DNA of 64,000 bases from CAVONV01 sp963697355 (GTDB taxonomy: Bacteria > Acidobacteriota > Vicinamibacteria > Marinacidobacterales > DATDRI01). Below are positions 1 to 7,879 of this stretch, piece after piece (position 1 is the first letter of the stretch; every line of letters begins with the position of its first letter). Both the position numbers and the translations under genes were made by a program. The stretch lies in the NCBI GenBank assembly GCA_963697355.1, contig CAVONV010000032.1, forward strand, positions 372,001-436,000, in the 5' to 3' direction. The notes beneath the pieces were generated by a model. That model did not search any database. It was given only the letters and a program-made list of their open reading frames with translations, and was not told the origin of the DNA.

Positions 1-110
1 GAAACTCAATCCGTGTTCTCATCAGACCGCTCAAGATCAAAATTTTGTGCGTTCAAGAAGGGCGAAAAAGGGTATCGTAGCACGACCCGGTTTAGGCTGT
101 TTGTTTTATT

Positions 111-170
111 TGGGGACAGTCCCCACGGCAAGCGATTTATTTTCAATAGCTTAGTCGGGGACTGTCCCCA
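111..170. repeat. GGGGAC-type hairpin repeat, copy 1
   Basis: Two 13-bp arms, GGGGACAGTCCCC (112-124) and its exact reverse complement GGGGACTGTCCCC (157-169), flank a short spacer that holds a second inner pairing, AAGC with GCTT. The spacer and the flank closely resemble those of the copies at 6007 and 43837: the flank motif GTTTAGGCTGTTTGTTTTA reappears, inverted, next to the 43837 copy. It lies upstream of the CIA30-like gene. No coding role is visible. Bases 1-266 hold no other recognisable gene. Confidence 0.8.
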
Positions 171-266
171 TTTTGGCTCAATAGGGGGTTTTGAGGCACA
201 AGAAGAATGTTGTATGGTCGGACTTTCTGAGCTCAACGTGAACCATGATGGTTGGAGTATGGATGA

Positions 267-869
267 ATGAGGTTGCTCGTAACATTGTTCGCGATGTCGG
301 TCGCGATGCTCCATAGGACGTCTATCGGAGAAGTTGAAGTGCCCAAGGAAACATACGTCCTAGATTTCAGTAGTGAGCGCGCCGTTGAGGATTGGCGCGT
401 CGTCAACGACGGCGTCATGGGTGGCCTCTCCATGAGCCAGATCCAAGCGACGCCCCGTGGTACAGTCGTTTTTGAAGGCCAACTCTCGCTCGAGAACAAT
501 GGTGGCTTCGCTTCCGTCCGCACTGTCCTGGACAGACTCGACCTTTCCGACTATGACGGGATCACCCTACGCGCTCGGGGTGACGGGCGAACCTACCAAA
601 TACGATTCAGAACCGATCAGCGGTTCGATGGTGTGACTTATCGGGCAACATTCGTCACAAAACCAGACCAATGGACGACGGTGAGAGTGCCCTTTTCAGA
701 TTTCGAACCGACCTACCGAGGACGGCTCTTGCGCGACGTGGAGCCTCTCGACACCGCTCATCTGCAACAGCTCGCATTCATGGTGGCCGACAAGAAAGAA
801 GGCCATTTTCGAATCGAACTCGAGTGGGTCAAAGCGTTCGTTGAAGACAGTACGAGTCGGAGTCGTTGA
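267..869 (+). CDS. CIA30-family (NDUFAF1-like) exported protein
   Basis: Protein of 200 residues. The first ~22 residues are hydrophobic (MRLLVTLFAMSVAML...) and look like a signal peptide, so export is likely. From about residue 30 to the end it matches the CIA30/NDUFAF1 beta-sandwich fold: an early W-x-VVNDGVMGGLS motif, a central GGFASVRT motif, and a late segment with DYDGITLRARGDG and the YRGR motif typical of the family. In mitochondria the family assists complex I assembly. Bacterial members are small stand-alone carbohydrate-binding-like domains of unknown role, so I infer only the fold. It converges on the PEP-utilising enzyme gene (136 bp between the ends). Confidence 0.8.
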   Translation: MRLLVTLFAMSVAMLHRTSIGEVEVPKETYVLDFSSERAVEDWRVVNDGVMGGLSMSQIQATPRGTVVFEGQLSLENNGGFASVRTVLDRLDLSDYDGITLRARGDGRTYQIRFRTDQRFDGVTYRATFVTKPDQWTTVRVPFSDFEPTYRGRLLRDVEPLDTAHLQQLAFMVADKKEGHFRIELEWVKAFVEDSTSRSR

Positions 870-1005
870 ATTTCCCAAACACCTAGGCCGCCCGTCGGTC
901 AGCCCATCGAGAACGCATGTCTCGGGCCCGGTTTCCTTGCGCCTTCCTAGACAAAAGGGACATGACCATGTTCATGCGAGCATTATTCTGGAAGCGCCCA
1001 CGGTC

Positions 1006-3282
1006 TCAATCTTGCTGTTGTTTGGCTGCTGCCTGGAGTGCTTGCTCCAGCTCGAACTCAGCGGCGCCGACGGTGACGATTCCCAGGTAGCCGTCGACGG
1101 TCACCAAGTCACCGTCCTGGAGTACCTCAGTGGCCCTATGGATCCCATTGACACAGGGGATACCGAGCTCTCTCGCGATGATCGAACCATGTATCAACAT
1201 GCCCCCGCGGCGTTCCACGATGGCGGATGCGAGAGGCACCAAGTGAGTGATACTGGGCTGAATGGCATCGCAAACCAAGATCTCCCGGGCATGAAATCGA
1301 GCCAGATCTTCCGGGCCCCGAATCTTGCGGACTAGGCCGGTGGCGACTCCTGCCGCCGCGGGCTGACCGATCAACTGCCGCGGAGTGTCTCCAGTCGGCC
1401 CCTCGCTTTCCGCGCGTTCCGGGCCAGGGCCTTCCAATTGTAGGACTCTGCCCGTGGCGTCCCGAAGCGCCGCAGCGAGATCCGAGGCGTCCTTCTCCCC
1501 GGGCTGGCCCTGAAGCAAACGGCCGGCGCGTCGCAGCCTTTCAGCTGCCGTACGAAGAGCGCGGAGAAACTGGCTTTCCACGCGTCCCATTAGCAAATTG
1601 TCGTCGTCACGAAGCCGCCAGCTCAGCCGGCCTACCTCGAGAATTTCAAGTGCTTCCTGGTGTCGCGATTTTCCCACAGCGGTCAGGAGTTGTCGCTCGA
1701 GCTCCGACTTGCTTCTGGGCCGAGGTGCTGGGTGCCGTTCGTCACTCCCCGATCCTGGACCCGAAGACATCTCGAGGAGCAACGAGACGATGAGCTCGGG
1801 CCGGTCGATCAGGCGCTCACCCTGGTAGGCCAAATCCATGAACTGATTCTCGAAGGCCTCGAGTTTCTCCGCGAACTCCCCGGCCGCAGCAGCAACCAGT
1901 CGATCCTTCAAGCCTGCAAAATCGACGGAACCGTCCTCTGAGATCGCCTCCGCGAGGTTCTGTCTCACGGATGGACTCGCGGCTAACTCCGCCGCCAGCT
2001 CCTCCAGAGCGCTGTTCCTTCTCGTCGCCAGCATCTCTTCGCCTTGGAGTAAACCCACGAACTCGTAGGGGTCCTTAGGATGCACGGCATCGTTGTAGTA
2101 GATGGCCAACTGACGCACGCCGTGGGCGAACGGTATGAAATCGGCCCGGTAGATCTTCCGCCACTGTTCGACCACGGCTTGGCGCTGCTCCACCGCATCG
2201 GCGAGCTTCGTGTCATCGAGCGATTCTAGATTCTCGGCTGCCAACCTCTCTCCCTCACACTCGAGCTGAGGGATGAGCTCCTCGGCGACCCGTTGCTTCA
2301 GCTCATTGAGTTTTTGAGACTTCGGCCGAAGCGAAAGATACCACTCTCGGTCGTCGTCTTTCTGGATTTGTCCCGTGGTGATCGGCCGCGCCTGCAGAAG
2401 GGTGAGACGGTTCCCCTTACCGGTCCATTCGACGTCGGGGTACCAACCAAAATCGCGCTCTATCCGACCGAGAACCGTGTGAAGAGCCCGCAAGTCTCCA
2501 TCCTCGAGCAAGGGGGACTCGCGATCCGCGCTGTCCCGAACACCGGGTCGATACTCGACCACTGCGCCGGAAGATCGCCTCAGGATCCAGCGATCGGGAT
2601 CAACGATGCCATCGACCAAGTTGGAGCAGGGGCCGGGAACCGACTCAATGATCTCCCGATCCAGGCTCTGATCCCGAGGATCGCGCCCAAACGCGACGCC
2701 CGAGCGATCCTCCATCACCATTTGTTGCACCACCACCGCCATGCGGCTGCGAGCCGGATCGAGTCCAAGCTCCTTGCGGTAGAGGATCGCCGCATCGGAC
2801 CATAGCGAGGACCAAACCAAACGCACGGCGTCGAGAGCTGACTCCGCACCGGTGATGTTCAAGAAAGACTCGTGCAAACCGGCAAAGGATCGGTCGGCGG
2901 AGTCTTCCCCCGGTGCTGAGGAGCGAACGACGAGCGGATGACGCGTTCCGAGAGATTTGAGAGCCGCACAAATGGGATCGGCGACTTCCTGAGGGATCGG
3001 CGCGCTCGAGAATGCCGAGCGGATCCGTAGTGCGGCATCCCAGATTTCCTCCCAGCGCATGTCATTGAGAGGTTTTCGACCGAGCTCCATGCGGATCACG
3101 TCGGTCAGATGTGCCTGCGCGACGAAATGCTCGTAGGCGTTGACAGTGATGCAAAAGCCTTCTGGAACCCTGTGGCCCCGTGCGGCCAATCGCCCCAGTT
3201 TGCCCGCCTTGCTCCCTATGAGGAGCTCGTCGACTCGAGGGGCCTCGGAGAGAGGGATCACCCACGCTTTGGAGGTCGCCAT
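1006..3282 (-). CDS. PEP-utilising enzyme (PEP synthase / PPDK-like)
   Basis: Protein of 758 residues. I chose the ATG at 3282 rather than the longer frame to 3417 because the reading AGAGGTACATCA precedes it and the family motif GSKAGKLGRLAARGHRVPEG begins about 20 residues later. The N-terminal ~330 residues are the ATP-grasp domain (VRSSAPGEDS, QQMVMEDRSGVAFGRDP, LLQARPITT). A charged helical linker follows. The last ~100 residues are the swivelling phosphohistidine domain: GGMLIHGSIIARELGIPCVN holds the expected catalytic histidine. The classical C-terminal PEP-binding barrel is missing, as in rifampicin-phosphotransferase-like proteins, so the phosphoryl acceptor is uncertain. Its start overlaps the end of the upstream flavin-reductase-like gene by 25 nt, implying translational coupling. 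Confidence 0.85.
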   Translation of the reverse strand: MATSKAWVIPLSEAPRVDELLIGSKAGKLGRLAARGHRVPEGFCITVNAYEHFVAQAHLTDVIRMELGRKPLNDMRWEEIWDAALRIRSAFSSAPIPQEVADPICAALKSLGTRHPLVVRSSAPGEDSADRSFAGLHESFLNITGAESALDAVRLVWSSLWSDAAILYRKELGLDPARSRMAVVVQQMVMEDRSGVAFGRDPRDQSLDREIIESVPGPCSNLVDGIVDPDRWILRRSSGAVVEYRPGVRDSADRESPLLEDGDLRALHTVLGRIERDFGWYPDVEWTGKGNRLTLLQARPITTGQIQKDDDREWYLSLRPKSQKLNELKQRVAEELIPQLECEGERLAAENLESLDDTKLADAVEQRQAVVEQWRKIYRADFIPFAHGVRQLAIYYNDAVHPKDPYEFVGLLQGEEMLATRRNSALEELAAELAASPSVRQNLAEAISEDGSVDFAGLKDRLVAAAAGEFAEKLEAFENQFMDLAYQGERLIDRPELIVSLLLEMSSGPGSGSDERHPAPRPRSKSELERQLLTAVGKSRHQEALEILEVGRLSWRLRDDDNLLMGRVESQFLRALRTAAERLRRAGRLLQGQPGEKDASDLAAALRDATGRVLQLEGPGPERAESEGPTGDTPRQLIGQPAAAGVATGLVRKIRGPEDLARFHAREILVCDAIQPSITHLVPLASAIVERRGGMLIHGSIIARELGIPCVNGIHRATEVLQDGDLVTVDGYLGIVTVGAAEFELEQALQAAAKQQQD

Positions 3283-3776
3283 TGATGTACCTCTTGAAAA
3301 CGCATGACATGGAAGAAACGAATGAAGTCGATCCGGAACAGGGCGCTGGTGGGTGAGCGAACAAACGCATCGAGATGGGGGTGGCGATCGATCAGACGCT
3401 CCGACCATTTGTCCCACTCGGGGCCTTGTTCGAGCTCCACGGCGCGCCCCGTCGCGGTCGCAGCCTCGATATGCATCATGTCATCTTCGCCCTCGGACCG
3501 GTTGTCGGTGAACAACGCCACACGATCGCACTCTACGAGGAGGTGGTATTTGCGCGTCGTTACCGGAGTGGCAAACGTCGCCGCCGACAAATCCTCGGAG
3601 ACCGCAAAGGCGACGAGGGATGCGTAGGGCTGCCCCGCTCCCTGCGTAGCGAGCACGGCGTACTTTTGTGAATCGAGCAGTCCCTTTATTCGTTCGACCA
3701 GTGAAGGTTCGTCGGACTCGGATAGGGGAACGCCCATCCGGTAGTCGGGCCCGAGAGCCGGCTCATCGTACCTCAT
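3258..3776 (-). CDS. Pyridoxamine 5'-phosphate oxidase-like FMN-binding protein
   Basis: Protein of 172 residues with a split-barrel PNPOx/HugZ-type fold: LLDSQKYAVLATQGAGQPYAS near residue 33, then VTTRKYHLL and DNRSEGEDDMMHIEAATATG, which are typical of haem-utilisation or flavin-reductase-like members of the family. A strong ribosome-binding site (GGGAGGTAATTGCC before the ATG) fixes the start. Function beyond flavin binding cannot be told from sequence. It is the first gene of a two-gene operon; its last 25 nt overlap the PEP-utilising enzyme gene, so the two products are probably made in a fixed ratio. Confidence 0.8.
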   Translation of the reverse strand: MRYDEPALGPDYRMGVPLSESDEPSLVERIKGLLDSQKYAVLATQGAGQPYASLVAFAVSEDLSAATFATPVTTRKYHLLVECDRVALFTDNRSEGEDDMMHIEAATATGRAVELEQGPEWDKWSERLIDRHPHLDAFVRSPTSALFRIDFIRFFHVMRFQEVHQWRPPKRG

Positions 3777-3834
3777 GGCAATTACCTCCCAACACCGTCA
3801 GATTAACCGGATCCTTGGTTTTCGCCTGTTTCGG

Positions 3835-4626
3835 TCAGAACCGTAATCGAATCGAAGCCACGGCGAAATGGAGCCATGCAAAGTTATAGACCTGCTCCAC
3901 GTCGGCTCCACCTTCGATGGTGCGGTAACCGAAGGCCAGTTCCCACCGGTCCGAGAAAGAGTAGCCCAGCTTGGCAGCGATATCGAAGGCTCGACCCTGG
4001 GAGGCGCCCAAACCGTCGAAATCCAGAAGAAAACGCCACCGATCCGACAAGCGTGCCTCCCCTCTCAGATGCGCCAGGGGGACGAAACCGACATCGGTAT
4101 CTTCAGCAAATGTATCACCCTGACGAAGCGCAATCCGTGCATCACGGATGAAACCGGTAAACCCCACCTTCCAACGCCAGGTGGGACCATTGTAGAAGCG
4201 GTACCGATACGTGAAACGGTAAGAACTGAATTTGTAGTTCGCATCGGTAGCAACATCGGGCTCAAAGGTCTCGCCCGCAAAAAAAACACTCGTGTCGAGC
4301 GTGCTGCTGTCTTCGATGTCGAGAGGAGCGATGATGACGCGAAACCCATGCCGCTCGTTGATGTCGAAGCCGACCTCGACCCGGAAGGCTCCATAGGGGC
4401 CCTTACCAATCGTGTCCACCAGTGAGAACTCCGTGCCCGTCTCGTTGGGTATGCGGACGTCGTTTCGTGTCTGCCAAACGGGGCCGCCCTCGAGCTCGAT
4501 AGCGAAACGTTCCTTGTCTTGCGCGAGCGTCGGTTGGACAGCGGAACACCAGAAAAGAGACAGAAAAGCAGGTCCTAGACACATTGCCCTCCAGACACAC
4601 CTCGATACACTGTTTTTTCCAGTCAT
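3835..4626 (-). CDS. Outer-membrane beta-barrel protein
   Basis: Protein of 263 residues from the ATG at 4626, chosen over the ATG at 4641 because GGAG lies at the right distance upstream. An N-terminal signal peptide ends near ...QPTLAQ. The rest alternates hydrophobic and polar residues with many aromatic strand ends (YKFSSYRFTYRYRFY, FLLDFDGLG, WELAFGYRTIEGG), and the protein ends in a terminal phenylalanine (VASIRLRF), the classical signal for outer-membrane insertion. No named family was recognised. Probably a small barrel with unknown cargo. Confidence 0.7.
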   Translation of the reverse strand: MTGKNSVSRCVWRAMCLGPAFLSLFWCSAVQPTLAQDKERFAIELEGGPVWQTRNDVRIPNETGTEFSLVDTIGKGPYGAFRVEVGFDINERHGFRVIIAPLDIEDSSTLDTSVFFAGETFEPDVATDANYKFSSYRFTYRYRFYNGPTWRWKVGFTGFIRDARIALRQGDTFAEDTDVGFVPLAHLRGEARLSDRWRFLLDFDGLGASQGRAFDIAAKLGYSFSDRWELAFGYRTIEGGADVEQVYNFAWLHFAVASIRLRF

Positions 4627-4713
4627 GGTCACTCCATTCATTTGACACTAAGACGCTTCAATCAGAGCAGAGTATTACATTTCCTCGTTGGTTTGTGTCT
4701 ACTCCTTCGGCGT

Positions 4714-5166
4714 TCAGAAAACCTGCTCGAGCGCCCTTTGACGGAATTCAAAGATCTCCTCTAGTCGTCTTCTTACGAGAAACACGTGCATCAACGTTCC
4801 GATCAGACCGTACTTCAATGAGTAGAAAACCGTGTCGATCATCTCGGTCCCGCCGGTCACCGCCCGGAAACGATGCTGGTGCTGCCAAAAACGGTAGGGT
4901 CCGAATCGTTGCTCGTCCACAAAATAGTGGGGTGCATCGATGTGGGTGATCTCCGATATCCAAGTAACCGGCATTCCGAAAAAAGGCCTGACCCGGTAGA
5001 GATTTATCATTCCCGGAAACATACGATCCGGGACCTCTCCCTCGGCTGCGAGGTTCAACCACGGCGGCGTGATCAAAGGGAGATTGAGAGGTGAAGCGAA
5101 AAACCGCCACGCTTCTTCCAATGACACCGGAAGGACCTGGGAGCGGTGAAGGCGATGCAGTCTCAT
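4714..5166 (-). CDS. SRPBCC (START-like) ligand-binding protein
   Basis: Protein of 150 residues. The reading MRLHRLHRSQVLPVSLEEAW, then FFASPLNLPLITPPWL and later FWQHQHRFRAVTGGTEMIDT, is typical of the SRPBCC/polyketide-cyclase-like superfamily (helix-grip fold). Members bind small hydrophobic ligands. The frame extends 12 residues upstream to a TTG at 5202, but the ATG at 5166 fits the domain start. The gene is transcribed away from the ferritin-like gene. The ligand is unknown. Confidence 0.7.
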   Translation of the reverse strand: MRLHRLHRSQVLPVSLEEAWRFFASPLNLPLITPPWLNLAAEGEVPDRMFPGMINLYRVRPFFGMPVTWISEITHIDAPHYFVDEQRFGPYRFWQHQHRFRAVTGGTEMIDTVFYSLKYGLIGTLMHVFLVRRRLEEIFEFRQRALEQVF

Positions 5167-5579
5167 TAAGTCTTGTCCAATTCCACCGATGCTACAATCC
5201 AATGAACACCTGATGAGCGCACACCAATCTGAGTTGTCGGCACGAGCAAGCCATCAGGCTGATTTCGGGCTTTTCAAACAACAACAGGCTTGATCGGGTC
5301 GACATTTCTTGCTCCTCGGACCACTTGCCTTCTAGATCATCGCTGCTCAGAGCTGCTTGCTCGCTGCGGTCATACGCCACCGCCCTCCATTCGGCGGCTT
5401 ATCGACCGATTCCGGTCATGTTGAATCCTATCCTTAGCTAGTATAACGAGAGCCACATTGCGTCGGGAAAAAAGACGCGACTAGACCCTCATGTAAGATC
5501 CTGGCCATTTTTGTCTGACATCGTATTGTGCTCTAATGAACAGGTTTCCGTCTATTCTGCGGACAAAAGGAGCGCGCTG
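5167..5579. other. Intergenic region between divergent genes
   Basis: About 410 bp between the divergently transcribed SRPBCC and ferritin-like genes. It should hold both promoters, but no clear -35/-10 pair could be assigned. A short minus-strand frame (37 codons from an ATG near 5305, preceded by GGAGCAAGAA) ends at 5192. It has no recognisable domain and was not called. Confidence 0.4.
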
Positions 5580-6002
5580 ATGAAGATTTCGAAAGAGAAT
5601 CTACTGGCAGAACTGAATAAGGATCTGGAATGGGAGTATGCTGCTGCGATTCAGTATGTTCAGCATGCGGCGGTCATCACGGGTGCGAAGTACGAGTCCA
5701 TTTCGAAAGAGCTCCTCGTGCACGCGCAGGAAGAATTGCAGCACGCTACGATGCTTGCTGAGCAAATCGACTTTCTGGGCGGTACGCCGACCGTGGATGT
5801 GGAACGAAGGGACATTTCCGAGGATAGTCTGGAGATGCTCAAGCAGGATTTATGGGGAGAGGACAACGCGATTGACCGCTACAAGGAGCGCATTGCCCAG
5901 GCCGAAGAGCTCAGGGAGTACGGTCTAAGGCGCGTTGTTGAGGACATCCTCATTCAAGAGGAGGAGCACAAGCGCGACTTGACAACAGCAATTGAAGACT
6001 AG
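5580..6002 (+). CDS. Ferritin-like (bacterioferritin-type) di-iron protein
   Basis: Protein of 140 residues. I chose the ATG at 5580 because AAAAGGAG lies just upstream, although the frame opens at 5511. It is a four-helix ferritin-like protein with the di-iron ligands in place: Glu19 in LEWEYAAAIQY, Glu52 and His55 in EELQHA, a central glutamate/aspartate region (WGEDNAIDRY), and Glu127 and His130 in EEEHKRDL. The likely role is ferrous iron oxidation and storage or protection against iron-driven oxidative stress. It is shorter than typical bacterioferritin (~155 residues) and no haem-ligand methionine could be assigned. Confidence 0.85.
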   Translation: MKISKENLLAELNKDLEWEYAAAIQYVQHAAVITGAKYESISKELLVHAQEELQHATMLAEQIDFLGGTPTVDVERRDISEDSLEMLKQDLWGEDNAIDRYKERIAQAEELREYGLRRVVEDILIQEEEHKRDLTTAIED

Positions 6003-6006
6003 TTTC

Positions 6007-6068
6007 TTGGGGACGGTCACCAAGGCAAGCATTTTATTTTCTATAGCTTGATTGGTGACCGTCCCCAA
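6007..6068. repeat. GGGGAC-type hairpin repeat, copy 2 (possible bidirectional terminator)
   Basis: A perfect 17-bp inverted repeat: arm TTGGGGACGGTCACCAA at 6007-6023 and its exact complement at 6052-6068. Inside is a second stem, CAAGC with GCTTG, around an AT-rich loop. Compared with copy 1 the arm sequence has changed at two places and both changes are compensated in the opposite arm. It sits between the ends of two convergent genes, where it could stop transcription from both sides. Confidence 0.85.
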
Positions 6069-6081
6069 TTTTACACGGAGA

Positions 6082-7305
6082 CTAGCGCTTGGGCAGAAGG
6101 TCGATGCGCCAGACGTCGTTGTCGACGCGGGTCGCATTCTCCTCGGGCGGAAGCTCGAAGCGCTCGCGGTCGCCCCCGAACACGAAGATCGTGGGGAGCC
6201 AGTCACGGTGCCGCCCTCTCAATACGACGGCGTCGAAGTCATACTTCACGTCGTCCGGACTCTCGGCCCGCCAAGGCGGTGAGAACGGTGCTTTCAACTC
6301 CCACCATCGTGCGCCGTCACGGCTCACCCAAAAGTCGACAGGGTTCTGCGGTTCTCCGTAGCCGCCGAAGCATGCAATGTAGCCGGCCGCCTCGACGCAT
6401 TGGTGACCGGGCCGCGCCGACCAGCCCGCGGCTGGCGTCACGAGCTCCCAGTCCTTGCCATCGCGCGTGCGCCAAACGTCGTTGAAGTAAAGGTCTCGCT
6501 CAGGGACACATCCAGGAGCCCCGCCGCACGTAAAGCCACGCTCTCCTCCCAGCAGATAGATGTAACCCTTGTGGACGACAGCCACGCCACCGGCCCGCGG
6601 CGCCCAGGGGGCACTTGAGGTGACCAATGTCCAGTTCGCGCCATCTTCTGACATCCAGACGTCGTTGAATAGGCGCCGTCCCTGACCTCCCGTGGAAGCG
6701 TCGTCACCTTGGCTGCCACCGAAGATAAATAGCCTATCCTTGAACACGACCGCGCTAAGGCCCGCGCGCCCCTCCCAGTCTGCGTTCGATGTGATCTCGG
6801 TCCAGTTCGCGCCGTCGTCGCTCACCCACACGTCATTGAAGAACGTGGAGTTGGGGACGAAGGGCAGGCAAGGAACGAACGGAGGGCAACTATTGGGGTA
6901 CAACGGGTTGGGCAGGATGTCGAAATTCTGACCGCCTAACACATAGACGTGACGCCCTCTCCGCAGCGCTTGAAAATATCCGCGAGCCGACCATTCCGCA
7001 TCCGAGATCTTCTGCCACGACCTGCCCTGGTCGGAGCTGCTCCAGACGTCGTTGAAGAGCTCGGTCCCAAATAACGGGTTGAACGGGCCGCGCCCGCCCA
7101 TGACGATGAGCTCTTGTCCGAGCGCGACCGCTTGCAGGCCGGCACGCCCCTGCCACTCGGCATGCTCCACGACCTCAGTCCACGCGGACCGACGGTGTTG
7201 CGGTCCTTTCTTCTCCTCCGACGCCGCAAGATGCGACGCTGCCAGCACAAGTCCAACGATGATGCACAAGTAGGCACCGGTTCGCCATAATGTTCGGTTT
7301 TTCAT
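6082..7305 (-). CDS. Secreted kelch-type beta-propeller protein
   Basis: Protein of 407 residues with an N-terminal signal peptide (hydrophobic core YLCIIVGLVLAASHLAA) and a strong GGGGGG-type ribosome-binding site before the ATG. The mature part is built of about six kelch-like blades, each with glycine pairs (VMGGRG, VLGGQN, IFGGSQG, LLGGERG, CFGGYG, VFGGDR) alternating with the recurrent motif FNDVW-x-S-x-DG-x-x-W. The blades suggest a secreted binding scaffold rather than an enzyme; galactose oxidase copper ligands are not evident. Cysteine-rich insertions (CGGAPGC) may form disulfides. Partner unknown. Confidence 0.8.
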   Translation of the reverse strand: MKNRTLWRTGAYLCIIVGLVLAASHLAASEEKKGPQHRRSAWTEVVEHAEWQGRAGLQAVALGQELIVMGGRGPFNPLFGTELFNDVWSSSDQGRSWQKISDAEWSARGYFQALRRGRHVYVLGGQNFDILPNPLYPNSCPPFVPCLPFVPNSTFFNDVWVSDDGANWTEITSNADWEGRAGLSAVVFKDRLFIFGGSQGDDASTGGQGRRLFNDVWMSEDGANWTLVTSSAPWAPRAGGVAVVHKGYIYLLGGERGFTCGGAPGCVPERDLYFNDVWRTRDGKDWELVTPAAGWSARPGHQCVEAAGYIACFGGYGEPQNPVDFWVSRDGARWWELKAPFSPPWRAESPDDVKYDFDAVVLRGRHRDWLPTIFVFGGDRERFELPPEENATRVDNDVWRIDLLPKR

Positions 7306-7535
7306 ATTCCCCCCTTTTCAACCGAAAGACTTCGTATTTTGACCTACCCAACATCAGGAATAGCGGGTCGACTTCTCGCGGCAGGACCTCAAGGCGACAT
7401 CGAGTAGCTCAGGTTGCGAGCGAAGTATAGCGCGAACAGAGGTTTGTTCGTCCGCAAAATCTGATAGTGGTAGCGGCTGACGACTTGATCCACGTTCTAA
7501 CGATCCCGTTGTCCCATGGGGCATTGGTATCTGAT
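7306..7535. other. Intergenic region upstream of the kelch gene
   Basis: Together with the repeat that begins near 7536, about 320 bp separate the kelch gene start from the next coding remnant. The leader and promoter of the kelch gene should lie here. No convincing promoter, structured RNA or open frame was seen. Confidence 0.4.
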
Positions 7536-7832
7536 GTTCTGAGGGTCCAACGCGCGCTTTGGCGACCCGCGGGCCAAACCTACCGGAATCGCGATCCGAT
7601 GTCCCGATAGCCTACCCGCACAAAGAGCTCAGTTCTCCACGAGTCGTGCGAAGGCGGACTCGGTTCGCTCAGCGATGGATGGCCAGGAGTGCTGGTCGGC
7701 AACACGCCGGCCGCACTCGGCGAGGCGCTCCTGGAGCTCGTAGTCGCCGAGCACCCGGATCAGGGCCTCCGCCAGAGCGGCGGGTGATTCCGGAGGAACG
7801 AGCAGTGCACTATCATCGTCTCGAAGCAACAC
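7536..7832. repeat. Direct repeat (left copy) of glycosyltransferase 3' end
   Basis: About 297 bp that can be aligned by eye, in the same orientation, with roughly 11859-12163. It covers the last 67 codons of a glycosyltransferase plus about 90 bp beyond its stop. Differences are scattered. The similarity stops abruptly at the LLRD codons near 7832. The two copies bracket the efflux genes at 7880-11748. Confidence 0.85.
7629..7832 (-). pseudogene. Truncated glycosyltransferase, C-terminal remnant
   Basis: The 67-residue frame is the last part of a GT4-type glycosyltransferase. It reads SALLVPPESPAALAEALIRV and later HSWPSIAERTESAFARLV, nearly the same as the C-terminus of the complete enzyme at 11963-13132. 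The N-terminal ~320 residues, including the donor and acceptor domains, are absent. It is therefore a non-functional partial duplicate left beside the efflux cassette. Confidence 0.85.
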
Positions 7833-7879
7833 CAGCAGAGGGCTCGCCTTGCAGCCCGGGCATCAGCGAGCCAGCATGA

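Noticed and set aside
13..270. 85-codon plus-strand frame at the window start
   Set aside because: It runs through the hairpin repeat, has no domain similarity and no ribosome-binding site.
841..1335. 164-codon plus-strand frame overlapping the PEP-utilising enzyme 3' end
   Set aside because: It lies antisense to the swivelling domain, whose motifs are unmistakable.
5192..5380. Short cysteine-containing minus-strand frame upstream of the SRPBCC gene
   Set aside because: GGAGCAAGAA precedes an internal ATG, but there is no domain, only 37 codons and no conservation evidence.
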